A stretch of DNA of 64,000 nt from Arenicola marina (GCA_964019135.1 OZ025252.1:7394823-7458822); one strand, 5' to 3'; shown: positions 28,301 to 41,233, counted from the stretch's first letter. Notes: a model not told the origin generated them from the sequence alone. Made by a program: numbers and translations.

Positions 28301-31300
28301 TTCACGTCTTATATTTGTTCTCTTGTCTTTATCTTTGACTGACAAATAACTGTATTACAGGGTCGTGCCAGAGCTCCCAATTCCAAGTTCTACATGTTGG
28401 TTGATGAGTATAGCAACGACAGATTCCATGACGATCTCAAAATATTCACGGGTATAGAAAAGGTAAAGTATCCTCTCCTGAGCGTATGGATATCTTTGAT
28501 TCTAAGGAAATCCTTCACTGTCCAGATAATCAATACAATATGTAATGCTGTATATTAAATGGATATGCAAAACGTTGGGAATTAGTAACCCAATTATATA
28601 TAGTACACGTTTAACGATATAGAAGGGATATACACAGAAGTTACTGAATCCTAATGTTGTGAGAGGTTTTTCACACGTTCGTTAATGTGATCTCATCTCC
28701 ATATTGTCATTCTGTAATCGGTTTTAATGTGTGGGTTGTAAGGTGACCAGGCCATATTTATCGGGTCCATCCTTGTTTTCGGTGTTCAGATCTTGATGAG
28801 CCGGTGCCAGGGACGCGAGGAACCAGCTCCCGCCGAGCATGACGACGCTCAACTCGACAGTATTATTCCGCCGTACATGCCACTCGCCGAGGAGGGGGCA
28901 CCACAGGTCACCTTAGCGTCTGCCATCGGTCTCGTCAACAGGTCCGAATCAGTCTCAAAAGGCCATATACTCTAAAGTAACTTTTCATTTGTTAGTGACA
29001 TTACCGCTTACGAGATCTAAAACTATCTACTTCTCAAAATTATCATTGTGCATAAACTACTATTGTAAGAATATATAGCTGAACACTTAAACACTCCCTC
29101 TAGCGTGTTACCGTTCGGCCATCATGGTTGAGAGCGTGTCTCAATTCCCCTTTAGGCTTTTATGCTTTATAATGAAGTCTGTTTGCGTATCTGTTGTTAT
29201 CTTTTCTTGGTAAACAATTTGTTTATCATCACCATCATATCGAAGATGACACCTTCATCCAAACAATACTCGTTTTTTTACACAGATATTGTGCGAAGCT
29301 GCCCAGTGATGCCTTCACTCACCTCACCGCCGAGTGCCAAATCACCCAAGTATCCGACGACCCTCCCCAGTACAGCGGCAAACTGCAGCTTCCCATCAAC
29401 TCCCCTATCAAGGAACCCATTCAGGTGAGGACCAATCGTGCAACAGGCATTTAGAATTTGCCCAGAAATATATAAACGAGATTATAGGAAAAAGCCGATC
29501 TTAACGTTCTGTACACCGCATAAAACTGAAACCTGTAGTGATTGGCTGATTGATCTACTGTACATGCACTGATTGGTTAGGCAATCAGTAATTCTCAGAA
29601 TTGGTTAAAGCGTCCTGAATGTACAACAACAATTTCACAGTTTCTCATTGCAATACGCAATCACCTGCAACCGGTTGCCAGTGGTAAGGGACGAAGTAAT
29701 ATATGTTCTGGCAGTTGTTGTCATATCTCCTGCCACTGTATGGTTCTCTCTCACCCCAGGGCCCTGCGCTGTCCAGTAGAAGACTCGCTAAGATGGCTGT
29801 CGCCCTCAAGACCTGTGAAATACTACATAAAGCAGGCAAGTCGATTGGGTCTGACTTATTACTTTGTATCTTGGTTTACAGCCAAAGCACAGAACACACA
29901 TCTACAAATGTGCAACAAGTGGGCATTTACTATATATAACGCTATATTCCTATGGCATTAGTATGAGCAAGTATTCTGTATTGGGTACGAAAAGGACCGA
30001 AAATGACATGTTCAATGAAGAAATAATATGTTTATCATAACGCGTTCCAAAATGACGTGACATTCACGTGCATGTGCTTACCTCACATTCACGTACATCT
30101 GCTGACGTCACATTGACGCACATGTGCTGACGTCACATTGAAATACATATGCTTACCTCACATTCACGTACATGTGCTTACGTCACACTCACGTACGTGT
30201 GCTTACGTCACAGGCGAGCTTGACGACCAGCTGCTGCCGGTTGGCAAGGAGATGATAAAGTACGAGGATGAGGAGAGTGAGTGGGAGGAGTCAGAGCTAC
30301 AGGGCCAGGCCCGCCCGGGTACCACCAAGCGGAAACAGTACTACTACAAGAAGATCGCCCGGGCGCTGCTGTGCAAGCCGCTGGCCGACCGCAAGTGTTG
30401 TCTCTACACCTTCAAGATGAAGCTCACCTCCCCCATCACCGAGGAGCAAAACACCAGGGGGCGCAAGATACACGCCCCCGACGACACCCCGAGGGGCTTT
30501 GGAATCCTCACTGATCGGAAAATTCCTCTGGTACGTCTATCTCTGTTTGGCAGGCTAAAGCGGCATTCAATTTGTAGATGTTTGTTACAGAGATCACAAG
30601 GGCGTCTTGTTTACAATGTTTTTTGCTTAAGAAATACATTTTCGAAATATACGCAAGGAAATTTTAGTAAACGCACTGTAAATTTGTTCACTGTATACGC
30701 ACTGTATTTGCCTGTCAGCGTTCGTCTCACCGCGGTTGCCATGACTCCAGGTGCCGATGTTTCCCGTATTCACGCGCTCGGGAGAGGTGACGGTTTCCAT
30801 CGACCTGGTGAGCGAGGAGCTACTCTTTTCGACAGAGGAGCTGGGCAGACTGCGCTCCTTCCACCGCTTTGTCTTTTCGCAAGTGCTTCGCTTGGAGAAG
30901 GATCCGATGGTGTTTGATCCAGACAACGCCGGAAGCAGCTACATCCTGGTACCTCTCAACTTCGGTGAGGACGCACCGAGAGCCCCCCTGGTTTAGTAAT
31001 GGGGCCGAGCGGCAGATTAACAGGTCAAGGGTTCGCGCCCTGGCCTCTGTACCTTAACGCATGTTTCGTCCAATCCCATTTCCTTGTCCCGGGAGGTTTT
31101 CGAGTTCATGTTTAACCTTCATGCGCGATAATGACCTAAACGCCAATGTCATGTCCATGGTAATATTTCCTGTGTTACTCCACGGCTTAAACGGTAAGTG
31201 CCTCTTAACGCCCCCAAAATGTCCATTATTTTTGTGGTGTGTCTCTTTTTGTCAGTTCGGTAAATAATTTCATGTCGTTACTAGAGAATATTGACTATAC

Positions 31301-34300
31301 TCCCAAGACATAAATGCTATGCCCTACGTGGCGTCACGTAACCTTTGAACTTTGAAGCTACCCGAACTGAACTTTCTGTTATCTCAGCTTAAATTTAGAA
31401 TGACACGTTTATGCAGACATAAGCGGGCAAATTACAGGTATACTTAACTGAAAAATGAAAACGTTTCTGTGCTAATTTGACCAATAGGTCTCTGCTCTAC
31501 AACTACCCCCTATTATTTTGACGGTATAATCTCCAAAGTATTTTAAAATAAGAAATGTATTTCTTGCAGACGCCGACTTGGACACGATCATCGACTGGCC
31601 GTTCATGCAGATGGTCGAGACGACCCCGATGAAGACGAGCAAGAGGAAGTACCTGTTCGAGCTCACCAAGGACAAGTTTGTCTTCAACGGCCGTGACTTC
31701 AGCGACACGGTCGTCATGCCGTCCTACCGCAACATCGACCAGCCCCAGTACTTCTACGTGGCCGAGATCCGCTACGACCTCAGCCCGCGCAGCCCCTTCC
31801 CGTCCCCGGAGCTCTACGACACCTTCGAGCAGTACTACAACAGCAAGTACGGCCTGGAGATCACCAGCAAGGAGCAGCCCATGCTGGACGTGGACCACAC
31901 GTCGGCGCGCCTCAACCTCCTCACGCCGCGCTACATGAACCAGAAGGGCGTCGCGCTGCCCACCAGCAGCGCCGAGACGCGCAAGGCACGCCGGGAGAAT
32001 CTCCAGCAGAAGCAGATTTTGATCCCGGAGTTGTGCGACATCCACCCGTTCCCGGCGTCCCTCTGGCGCAAGGCGGTCTGCATCCCGGCCATCCTCTACC
32101 GACTCAACTACCTGCTCATCGCCGAGGAGTTGAGGGTTCGAATCTCGCGGGAGGCGCACATCGGGGTGACGTACTTGGCCAATGATTTCCGCTTCTCGGA
32201 GTTGGAGTTTGGGTTCAGTACCAAGCCTATCGACGCCAAGCCGATGGGCGGTAACAGCAACGTTACCACCACCAGCACCATCAGCAGCACCATCAGCAGC
32301 ACCATCAGCAGCAGCGCCAGCAGCAGCACCAGCAGCAGCATCAGCAACAGTAGTAACTGTGAAAAGGACAAGGTTACAGAGGACGTAGAGGAGTCATCGG
32401 ACGGCAAAGAAAGCGAATCCGGGGAAACTAGGGAAGAGATTGCTAGTGGGGAAGAATCGGTGAGCTCGAAAGAGAATGTCAGGGAGAAGTCCCGTGTTGC
32501 GAGTCCCGTGGCTGTTAAACCAGGCACGGTCCCTAAGACGCCTCATATAGACACCGGTACAGGCAGCACTAAGGCGGTGTCTGATACAGATTTAAAGGAC
32601 GCTGCGACGGGCAAGGTAGATATACCGTCTGATATCACAGCCAAGGGGGCGACTGTCTCCGGGGAACAGGCTCCAGACAAGCACGACGTTTATCATGATA
32701 TCCGCTCCGAAGAAAGTACGCGAGACAAGAATGAACTGAACACTTCTCATATAAAGTGCGCAGACAATTCTCCAGAGAAAAATGGCAGCCAGCGTGATGT
32801 CAGCACCAAGCCGTCCGAGTCGGATGGTGTGACAAGTGTGTCTGAGTCCAAGGCCACTGCCGGTCAGCCTCTAGTGAATGTAGACGCTGAGAAGGTTGTC
32901 AATCATGTAAGTGTGTGCGAGTGTAGTAAGCGAACGGTACGCACCCAGGACACTGAGACATTGTGTGAGAAATGTGGGGACAGCGTTGCCGAGCGGGGAG
33001 AGCCCGAGTTCCAGGGTTGCTGTGGCAACGACCGCCGGCCGTCGGGTATGAGCCACGACGAGTCCGCGGCCGGAAATGACGTCACGTCTCTCCTTGGTAA
33101 CGAGGACCTTCGTGTTTCTGTTGATCTCGAGGATCACTCGCAGAGGAGGGATCCGCCCTTAACTAGTCCGGGTAATATGGCAGCTAATTATGTATCTAAG
33201 GGCGATTCTCAGTTTGCCGCCGTGTGTGGTCACAACCCTACTCAGTCTGAGACTGAGGCCCAGAGCTTCAACAAGGCGGACGCGACTGTTTCTCGTTCGA
33301 CGGACATTGTAAGCATTGACATTAGCATCGATTCGCAACAGCTTTCAAAAGGCAGCAAAGCGCCATCTGTGATAAACCCCGCGACGGAGATTCCTGATCA
33401 TGTGATACCTCAGCAACCTGTGGAGACTTCCTGCTCAGAGGACTTGGCGGCCGGCCAGTCTACCGCTACCTCCGCCAGCGCCGTGACAACAACAACAACA
33501 CCTACCCCAGCTACCAGCTCTGGCGCGGGCGTTCCTACGTGCAGCGCTAGTACGGCAGCCGATAAGTTAACGAGCAACTGTGATAATGACGGATCCCTTG
33601 ATTCGCAGCGGCGCGTGGCGCCCCCTTGTGTTAGTGATCTTTTGCGTGACGTCAGCATTTGTGAAACGGGCGCCGAATTGTCCACATATCGCGACACTGG
33701 ATTATCGCAGTCGCAATCTCGATTTCCAGAGACTGAAAATCCAAATTCACCTTCTGAACTGATACCTCAATTAGTTGGTGCTGACGGCGTGAATAGTGAC
33801 GTAGGTAAGGTCGTTCTGTCAACGACCGGAAACGCGATGCGTGGAGACCTTGACATTGACAGCACTGATGCCACTGGAGGCTCGGCTGTGACGGGCGACG
33901 CCGATACCACTCCGTCGCCGACCACTGGAGGCTCGGCTGTGACGGGCGACGCCGATACCACTCCGTCGCCGACCACTGGAGGCTCGGCTGTGACGGGCGA
34001 CGCCGATACCACTCCGTCGCCGACCACGGGAGGCTCGGCTGTGGCGGGCGACGCCGATACCACTCCGTTGCCGACCACTGGAGGCTCGGCTGTGACGGGC
34101 GACGCCGATACCACTCCGTCGCCGACCACTGGAGGCTCGGCTGTGACGGGCGACGCCGATACCACTACGTCGCCGACCACGGGAGGCTCGGCTGTGGCGG
34201 GCGACGCCGATACCACTCCGTTGCCGACCACTGGAGGCTCGGCTGTGACGGGCGACGCCGATACCACTCCGTCGCCGACCACGGGAGGCTCGGCTGTGAC

Positions 34301-37300
34301 GGGCGACGCCGATACCACTACGTCGCCGACCACTGGAGGCTCGGCTGTGACGGGCGACGCCGATACCACTCCGTCACCGACCACTGGAGGCTCGGCTGTG
34401 ACGGGCGACGCCGATACCACTCCGTCGCCGACCACTGGAGGCTCGGCTGTGACGGGCGACGCCGATACCACTTCGTCGCCGACCACTGGAGGCTCGGCTG
34501 TGACGGGCGACGCCGATACCACTCCGTCGCCGACCACTGGAAGCTCGGCTGTGACGGGCGACGCCGATACCACTTCGTCGCCGACCACTGGAGGCTCGGC
34601 TGTGACGGGCGACGCCGATACCACTCCGTCGCCGACCACTGGAAGCTCGGCTGTGACGGGCGACGCCGATACCACTCCGTCGCCGACCACTGGAAGCTCG
34701 GCTGTGACGGGCGACGCCGATGCCACTTCGTCGCCGACCACTGGAGGCTCGGCTGTGACGGGCGACGCCGATACCACTCCGTCGCCGACCACTGGAAGCT
34801 CGGCTTTGATGGGCGACGCCGATACCACTTCGTCGCCGACCACTGGAGGCTCGGCTGTGACGGGCGACGCCGATACCACTCCGTCGCCGACCACTGGAAG
34901 CTCGGCTGTGACTCCCGCCGCTGGTGCCGATGACGCTAGTTATACCGAAGGCGGGACGGCCGATTACCCGCAGATTAACTTCGACGCCAACGTCGACCTG
35001 AAGACGTTTATCGGCCCCAGTCCGTGCACTATACTCCAGACGCTCACCATGTCCAACGCCAACGACTTCTTCAACCTGGAACGTCTGGAGACGATCGGGG
35101 ACTCGTTCCTCAAGTTCGCCATCACCGTTTACCTGTACTGCTCCTACCCCGGCATCCACGAGGGCAAGCTGAGCTACCTGCGCAGCAAGCAGGTCAGCAA
35201 CTACAACCTGTACAAGCTGGGCAAGAAGAAGGGTTTGCCGGACTGCATGGTGGCCACCAAGTTCGAGCCGATGGAGAACTGGCTCGCCCCCGGCTACGTC
35301 ATCCGCAAGGAAGGCGCCTACAAGGGGCTGAGCGTCCACATCGCGTCGCTGTTGGCCGACGGGAAATCCGGGCCGGACAGCGACGGGACCAGCGGAACGC
35401 CGTCCAGGCGTGGCAGCGACAACGCGAACGCGGCGACACCTGGTGGTGGTGTTGGTGGTGGCCAGCAGGCGAGCCGCGGCGCTCGGAACAACGATAAGAA
35501 ATCGGCGAGGAACGGCGGGAAGAAAGACAAGATGACCTTGAGCAAGAAGGAGCACGAAAAGTACATCCGGGAACTGGCTGAGTGCACGTCTCTGGACGAC
35601 GGCGAGAAGATGGACTCGAGCGAGGCGCTGAAGAACCTGATCCCCTACAACCTGCAGACCCAGCACAGCCTGCCGGACAAGAGCATCGCCGACTGCGTGG
35701 AGGCGCTGATTGGCTGCTTCCTGACCACGTGCGGCCAGCGCGCTGCCCTGCTCTTCATGTCCTGGTTGGGACTCAAGGTCCTGCCGGAGGAACCCCATAA
35801 CGACCGCGTCGCCGGTACCGGCTGCAACGCCGTGACGTCATTAAACGCGTGTCAGAACAAATCCACCACCGCCGTGACGTCATCAAACGCGTGTCAGACC
35901 GACCCAACCACCGCCGTGACGTCATCAAACGCGTGTCAGACCGACCCAACCACCGCCGTGACGTCATCAAACGCGTGTCAGACCATTTCGGCCGCCGTCG
36001 TGACGTCATCAAACGCGTGTCAAACCGACCCAACCACCGCCGTGACGTCATCAAACGCGTGTCAGACCGACCCAACCACCGCCGTGACGTCATCAAACGC
36101 GTGTCAGACCATTTCGGCCGCCGTCGTGACGTCATCAAACGCGTGTCAAACCGACCCAACCACCGCCGTGACGTCATCAAACGCGTGTCAGACCGACCCA
36201 ACCACCGCCGTGACGTCATCAAACGCGTGTCAGACCGACCCAACCACCGCCGTGACGTCATCAAACGCGTGTCAGACCATTTCGGCCGCCGTCGTGACGT
36301 CATCAAACGCGTGTCAGACCGACCCAACCACCGCCGTGACGTCATCAAACGCGTGTGAGGCCAACCCCAACACCGCCGTGGCGTCATCAAACGCGTGTCA
36401 GACCGAGCCCGCCGCCGCCTTGACGTCATCAAACGCGTGTCAGACCATTTCGGCCGCCGTCGTGACGTCATCAAACGCGTGTCAGACCGACCCAACCACC
36501 GCCGTGACGTCATCAAACGCGTGTGAGGCCAACCCCAACACCGCCGTGACGTCATCAAACGCGTGTCAGACCGAGCCCGCCGCCGCCTTGACGTCATCAA
36601 ACGCGTGTCAGACCGAGCCCGCCGCCGCCTTGACGTCATCAAACGCGTGTCAGACCGAGCCCGCCGCCGCTGCCGCGTGCGGTAATGATGATAAGGCGAC
36701 CTCATGTGGAAATGAAAAAGGGGATTGTCGTCAAACCGCCGCCGCCGCCGCTTCCGCCGCCGCCGCCGCCGCCGCCTCGCCACACGCCATGAAGCCGCCC
36801 CTGGGGTTCGGCCACCTCCAGATGCCGGTGTCGCCGCTTCTGAGTCACGTGACCGACAAGCAGAAGCTGCTGGACCACCACCTCGACGGCTACTCGGCCT
36901 TCGAGCGCCACATCCAGTACAGCTTCCGGGACCGGTCCTACCTGCTGCAGGCCTTCACCCACGCCTCCTACCACTACAACATCATCACCGACTGCTACCA
37001 GAGGTAAGTCGGCCCTCCCTTCACCCACGCCTCCTACCACTACAACATCATCACCGACTGCTCCCAGCGGTAAGTCGGCCCTCCCTTCACCCACGCCTCC
37101 TACCACTACAACATCATCACCGACTGCTACCAGAGGTAAGTCGGCCCTCCCTTCACCCACGCCTCCTACCACTACAACATCATCACCGACTGCTACCAGA
37201 GGTAAGTCGGCCCTCCCTTCACCCACGCCTCCTACCACTACAACATCATCACCGACTGCTACCAGAGGTAAGTCGGCCCTCTCTTCACCCACGCCTCCTA

Positions 37301-40300
37301 CCACTACAACATCATCACCGACTGCTACCAGAGGTAAGTCGGCCCTCCCTTCACCCACGCCTCGTACCACTACAACATCATCACCGACTGGTACCAGAGG
37401 TAGGTCGGCCCTCCCTTCACCCACGCCTCCTACCACTACAACATCATCACCGACTGCTATCAGAGGTAAGTCGGCCCTCCCTTCACCCACGCCTCCTACC
37501 ACTACAACATCATCACCGACTGCTACCAGAGGTAAGTCGGCCCTCTCTTCACCCACGCCTCCTACCACTACAACATCATCACCGACTGCTACCAGAGGTA
37601 AGTCAGCCCTCCCTTCACCCACGCCTCCTACCACTACAACATCATCACCGACTGCTACCAGAGGTAAGTCGGCCCTCCCTTCACCCACGCCTCCTACCAC
37701 TACAACATCATCACCGACTGCTATCAGAGGTAAGTCGGCCCTCCCTTCACCCACGCCTCCTACCACTACAACATCATCACCGACTGCTATCAGAGGTAAG
37801 TCGGCCCTCTCTTCACCCACGCCTCCTACCACTACAACATCATCACCGACTGCTACCAGAGGTAAGTCGGCCCTCCCTTCACCCACGCCTCGTACCACTA
37901 CAACATCATCACCGACTGGTACCAGAGGTAAGTCGGCCCTCCCTTCACCCACGCCTCCTACCACTACAACATCATCACCGACTGCTATCAGAGGTAAGTC
38001 GGCCCTCCCTTCACCCACGCCTCCTACCGCTACAACATCATCACCGACTGCTACCAGAGGTAAGTCGGCCCTCCCTTCACCCACGCCTCCTACCACTACA
38101 ACACCATCGCCGACTGCTATCAGAGGTAAATCGGCCCTCCCTTCACCCACGCCTCCTACCACTACAACATCATCACCGACTGCTACCAGAGGTAAGTCGG
38201 CCATCCCTTCACCTACGCCTCCTACCGCTACAACATCATCGCCGACTGCTACCAGAGGTAAGTCGGCCCTCCCTTCACCCACGCCTCCTACCACTACAAC
38301 ATCATCACCGACTGCTATCAGAGGTAAGTCGGCCCTCTCTTCACCCACGCCTCCTACCACTACAACATCATCACCGACTGCTACCAGAGGTAAGTCGGCC
38401 CTCCCTTCACCCACGCCTCGTACCACTACAACATCATCACCGACTGGTACCAGAGGTAAGTCGGCCCTCCCTTCACCCACGCCTCCTACCACTACAACAT
38501 CATCACCGACTGCTATCAGAGGTAAGTCGGCCCTCCCTTCACCCACGCCTCCTACCACTACAACACCATCACCGACTGCTATCAGAGGTAAATCGGCCCT
38601 CCCTTCACCCACGCCTCCTACCACTACAACATCATCACCGACTGCTACCAGAGGTAAGTCGGCCATCCCTTCACCTACGCCTCCTACCGCTACAACATCA
38701 TCGCCGACTGCTACCAGAGGTAAGTCAGCCCTCCCTTCACCCACGCCTCCTACCGCTACAACATCATCGCCGACTGCTACCAGAGGTAAGTCAGCCCTCC
38801 CTTCACCCTCATGTTTGGTCTTCTTGCTCAGAAAGATTTAACATCGTATTACCGACCTGTTCTTATAAACCTTATAATCATTATATTGTAATCATATTCG
38901 TAGCTTCTTCTTGCTAGACTGCTTTATCTTATAACTTGATGCCTCCCTTTAGGTTGGAGTTTCTGGGCGACGCCATCTTGGATTACGTCATCACTCGTCA
39001 TTTGTTTGAAGACTCCAGCAAACATTCTCCGGGTAAGTGGTACACGTGTATAGGTACATGTAACTTGTAAGAAATACGTTCTATAGTTATCATATTATTA
39101 TTTATGAATCGTTTTCCAAATCCATGTTTAAATCATTATTTCTCTTTCGCCTTTTGTTAGCTATCCTGTCTGATCCCTCTCCTTCCGTCAGGTATCCTGA
39201 CCGACCTGCGTTCGGCCCTCGTCAACAACAACATCTTCGCGATGCTGGCGGTCAAGTGGGACTTCCACAAGTTCTTTAAGTACGTGTCCCCGCAGCTCTT
39301 CAACGTCATCGACAAGTTCGTGACTCAGCAGAAGGAGAAGGATGACGAGATCGGACTCGACGAGGAGGTGGGTGCTCGCCCCCCCCCCCACCCCACCCCC
39401 CACCCCCCGCAAGCTCCCGCTCGCTAGGTGGAGCTCTACTCCCCCCGCTCAGACCACTATGTCAATATCAAGATTTAGGAGAGAGAAAAACGGTCCAATC
39501 GGTAATGACTAAAAAAAAATCAAAAGTAATGATAACGACTACAACAAGGTATCCTTTTCAAATAGCGATAATTGACAGGGAACTCTTTCCGTTCTTCACG
39601 TGGTACCGTGCGCTATTCCGCATCATTTTCTAGGCGGGATTTGTAGAAATCCGCGGCGCATCTGTCCTATCAATTTGCGCAGCGCCGCCCTGGCGAGCAA
39701 GAGAGGAAGTAGCCGACAGGAGATATATAAAGGAGCCCCTAGCGGAGTGACTCTGAGTCAAGGCAGAGTGTGGTCGCTCTGCGCTCACACGTCCTACCTG
39801 TTGTTAGGGAGCCGGCCCAGTAGCTCAATGGGTTAGAGCGCTCGCCTTGAGTGTTCTGGCCATCTGAGAGCCTAACGGCACGTGGATCGGTGGTTCGCGC
39901 CCCGCTGTGGCCAAGTCTGTGTGGTCCCAGGTCCTTTTTTGGTAAAGAGTAGGGGGTTACCCCCCCGGGGACATGGCTCCACTCTCCCTTCCTTCTTCCA
40001 TTGAAGCGATATGACCAAAAGTGGTTCAAGCGTCCTGAATATACAACCAACCTACCTGTTATAGTATATATTATCAATATATCAATCTGCATTGCTTCAG
40101 TGTGAGGAGACCGAGGGGGATGGGGAGGGGGAGGACACTGAGATCCCCAAGGCTCTGGGAGACATATTCGAGTCCGTGGCGGGGGCGATCTACCTGGATA
40201 GCGGGATGTCTCTGGATACTGTCTGGCGGGTCTACTACAGGATGATGAAACCACAGATAGGTGAGTGACTGGCAACACAACGCTTTACTAACTCTAGACA

Positions 40301-41233
40301 TAGATAGAGGAGTACGTTAACTATGTAACGCTTGGCTACCTTCCTATAATAAAAATTAGACCATCCAGTATGATATCGAGTTTACAATGCTTCTGTAAGT
40401 AGTAAGAAGGAATGATTGAAATGATTCTTGGACGAGACTTCTTTGATGTCACGTTCCTCGAGTGATTCACTAAATGTCTGACGTCACGGGATAACGTTGC
40501 AGACGCCTTCACGGAGAAGATTCCCAAATCACCAGTCCGTGAACTGCTGGAAATGGAACCAGAAACTGCTAAATTCGAGTGAGTAATGTCAACAATGCAA
40601 ACGTCAATTTTTAGTTGTGGTCTCAAAGAGATTAAGTTATGTCATATAATTATGTATTTTATTTCGTGGCCTTCGTGGCGGTAACATCATATATATAGAT
40701 ATACACTTCCTGCGACCTTGACCATGACGATTATCTAACTACTATTCTCGTGACCATGACCTTGACGCATTATTATAGGTGTACAATTCTCATGACTTCG
40801 ACCTTGACGTCGTTTTGTAAATGTACATTTCTCGTGACCTTGACCTTTGAGCCTTGTTATAGATGCAATTGTTATCGTGACGTTGGTCATAAAAAGTCTT
40901 ATTATATATGTAATTTTTCTCGCGACCTTGACGTATTACGCCTTGCTATAGATGTAATTTTTCACGTGACCTTGGCCCTTATTATAGATGTCGTGACCTT
41001 GAATTTGACCTTTGAGTCTGTGTTGTGATTGCAGGAAGCCAGAGCGGACGATGGACGGTAAGATCAGGGTGGTCGTCAACATTGTCGGCAAGGGATGCTT
41101 CCGCGGCATCGGCCGCAACTATCGCATCGCTAAAAGTGCTGCCGCCAAGCGGGCACTTAAGTACATCAAGGTCTACAACCTTCACATCGACAGCATCATG
41201 GCCAACGGCGACTCTGACGTCATTATGGCCTAA
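25321..41233 (+). CDS. DICER1: Dicer, RNase III-family pre-miRNA/dsRNA endonuclease with large repeat insertions
   Basis: Fifteen coding exons in phase: 25321-25419, 25604-25766, 25988-27561, 28361-28462, 28790-28941, 29286-29424, 29760-29835, 30214-30530, 30751-30964, 31570-37003, 38953-39032, 39192-39367, 40101-40260, 40503-40578, 41035-41233. Total is 2,986 residues against about 1,900 usually. Domain order: helicase (degenerate P-loop GAGTSKT at 50-56, box DECQ at 160-163, acidic loop, QSKGRARAP); Dicer dimerisation domain; PAZ (about 990-1090); RNase IIIa ([10 protein letters not shown] and DCVEALIGC); RNase IIIb ([12 protein letters not shown] and [11 protein letters not shown]); C-terminal dsRBD. 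The RNase III acidic residues are all present, so it should be active in the cytoplasm on pre-miRNA. Two coding minisatellites, 20 x 17 and 20 x 14 residues, sit in linkers. Intron 7 is GC-AG. The ATG lies directly after an acceptor, so a few residues upstream could be missing. Confidence 0.97.
27601..28084. mobile_element. Non-autonomous inverted-repeat DNA element, copy 1
   Basis: The element starts CAGGCTGTCCAG and ends CTGGACAGCCTG, a 12-bp terminal inverted repeat. It is flanked by a 6-bp duplication TAATTG (27595-27600 and 28085-28090). The interior is rich in CCTACTTTTT motifs. No transposase frame is visible. It lies in Dicer intron 3. A shorter relative is at 50125-50306. Confidence 0.85.
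30056..30212 (+). repeat. About 27-30-bp array ending at a Dicer acceptor
   Basis: Five to six degenerate units built on CACATTCACGTACATGTGCT plus TACGTCA or TGACGTCA. The last unit runs directly into the acceptor CGTCACAG of the exon at 30214, so the array forms the 3' end of Dicer intron 7. That intron starts with a GC donor. Confidence 0.8.
33873..34913 (+). repeat. Coding minisatellite A in Dicer, 51 bp x 20
   Basis: Twenty complete units of 51 bp plus a partial one encode [17 protein letters not shown] with few changes (TPLP, TTSP, TSSP, GSS). All units keep frame. It occupies roughly residues 1714-2053, in the linker between the PAZ side and RNase IIIa. The product is Thr/Ser/Pro/Asp-rich and predicted to be disordered. 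Confidence 0.97.
35832..36671 (+). repeat. Coding minisatellite B in Dicer, 42 bp x 20
   Basis: Twenty units of 42 bp encode [14 protein letters not shown] and variants (TISAAV, TEPAAA, EANPNTA). Nearly every unit carries the palindrome TGACGTCA in its VTSS codons. It occupies about residues 2367-2646 between RNase IIIa and RNase IIIb and is followed by short poly-Ala tracts. Each unit has one Cys. Confidence 0.97.
36952..38811 (+). repeat. 66-bp minisatellite repeating a Dicer exon end with its 5' splice site, 28 donor copies
   Basis: The true donor is at 37004. The same exon end (coding [17 protein letters not shown]) plus GTAAGTCGGCCCTCCC repeats every 66 bp, the last donor being at 38786, exactly 27 x 66 bp away, with no indels. 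A few donors differ (GTAGGT near 37400, GTAAAT near 38127 and 38589). A variant unit with CTCGTACCAC recurs at 37361, 37889 and 38417, 528 bp apart, showing an eight-unit higher-order repeat. In the Dicer frame a TAA at 37005 follows the true donor, so use of any later donor would truncate the protein. Confidence 0.97.
39811..40050 (+). mobile_element. tRNA-derived SINE, copy 3
   Basis: Starts GCCGGCCCAGTAGCTCAATG, has the B-box GGTTCGCGCCCC and ends in GCGTCCTGAATAT plus a CAACCAA tail. CCTACCTGTT occurs at 39793-39802 and again at 40051-40060, a probable target-site duplication with a few extra bases at the 5' side. It lies in the Dicer intron before the exon at 40101. Confidence 0.88.
40700..41020 (+). 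repeat. Degenerate array with TGACCTTGA motifs in the last Dicer intron
   Basis: About six or seven loose units of 50-60 bp, each with CGTGACCTTGAC or similar and ATTATAGATGTAA. TGACCTTGA is the reverse complement of TCAAGGTCA, the extended half-site bound by some nuclear receptors. Function is not shown. Confidence 0.7.

Noticed and set aside
31000..31060. tRNA-like motif GGGTTCGCGCCCTGG in a Dicer intron
   Set aside because: An isolated B-box-like sequence without a convincing A box or family match.
33767..36783. Long antisense frames opposite the Dicer repeat exon
   Set aside because: Shadows of the 51-bp and 42-bp coding units, both multiples of three. The sense frame has PAZ and RNase III domains on both sides.
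36702..38917. Very long open frames on both strands (680 and 730 codons)
   Set aside because: They arise because the 66-bp unit is a multiple of three and happens to lack stops in several frames. They overlap the Dicer intron and show no family likeness.
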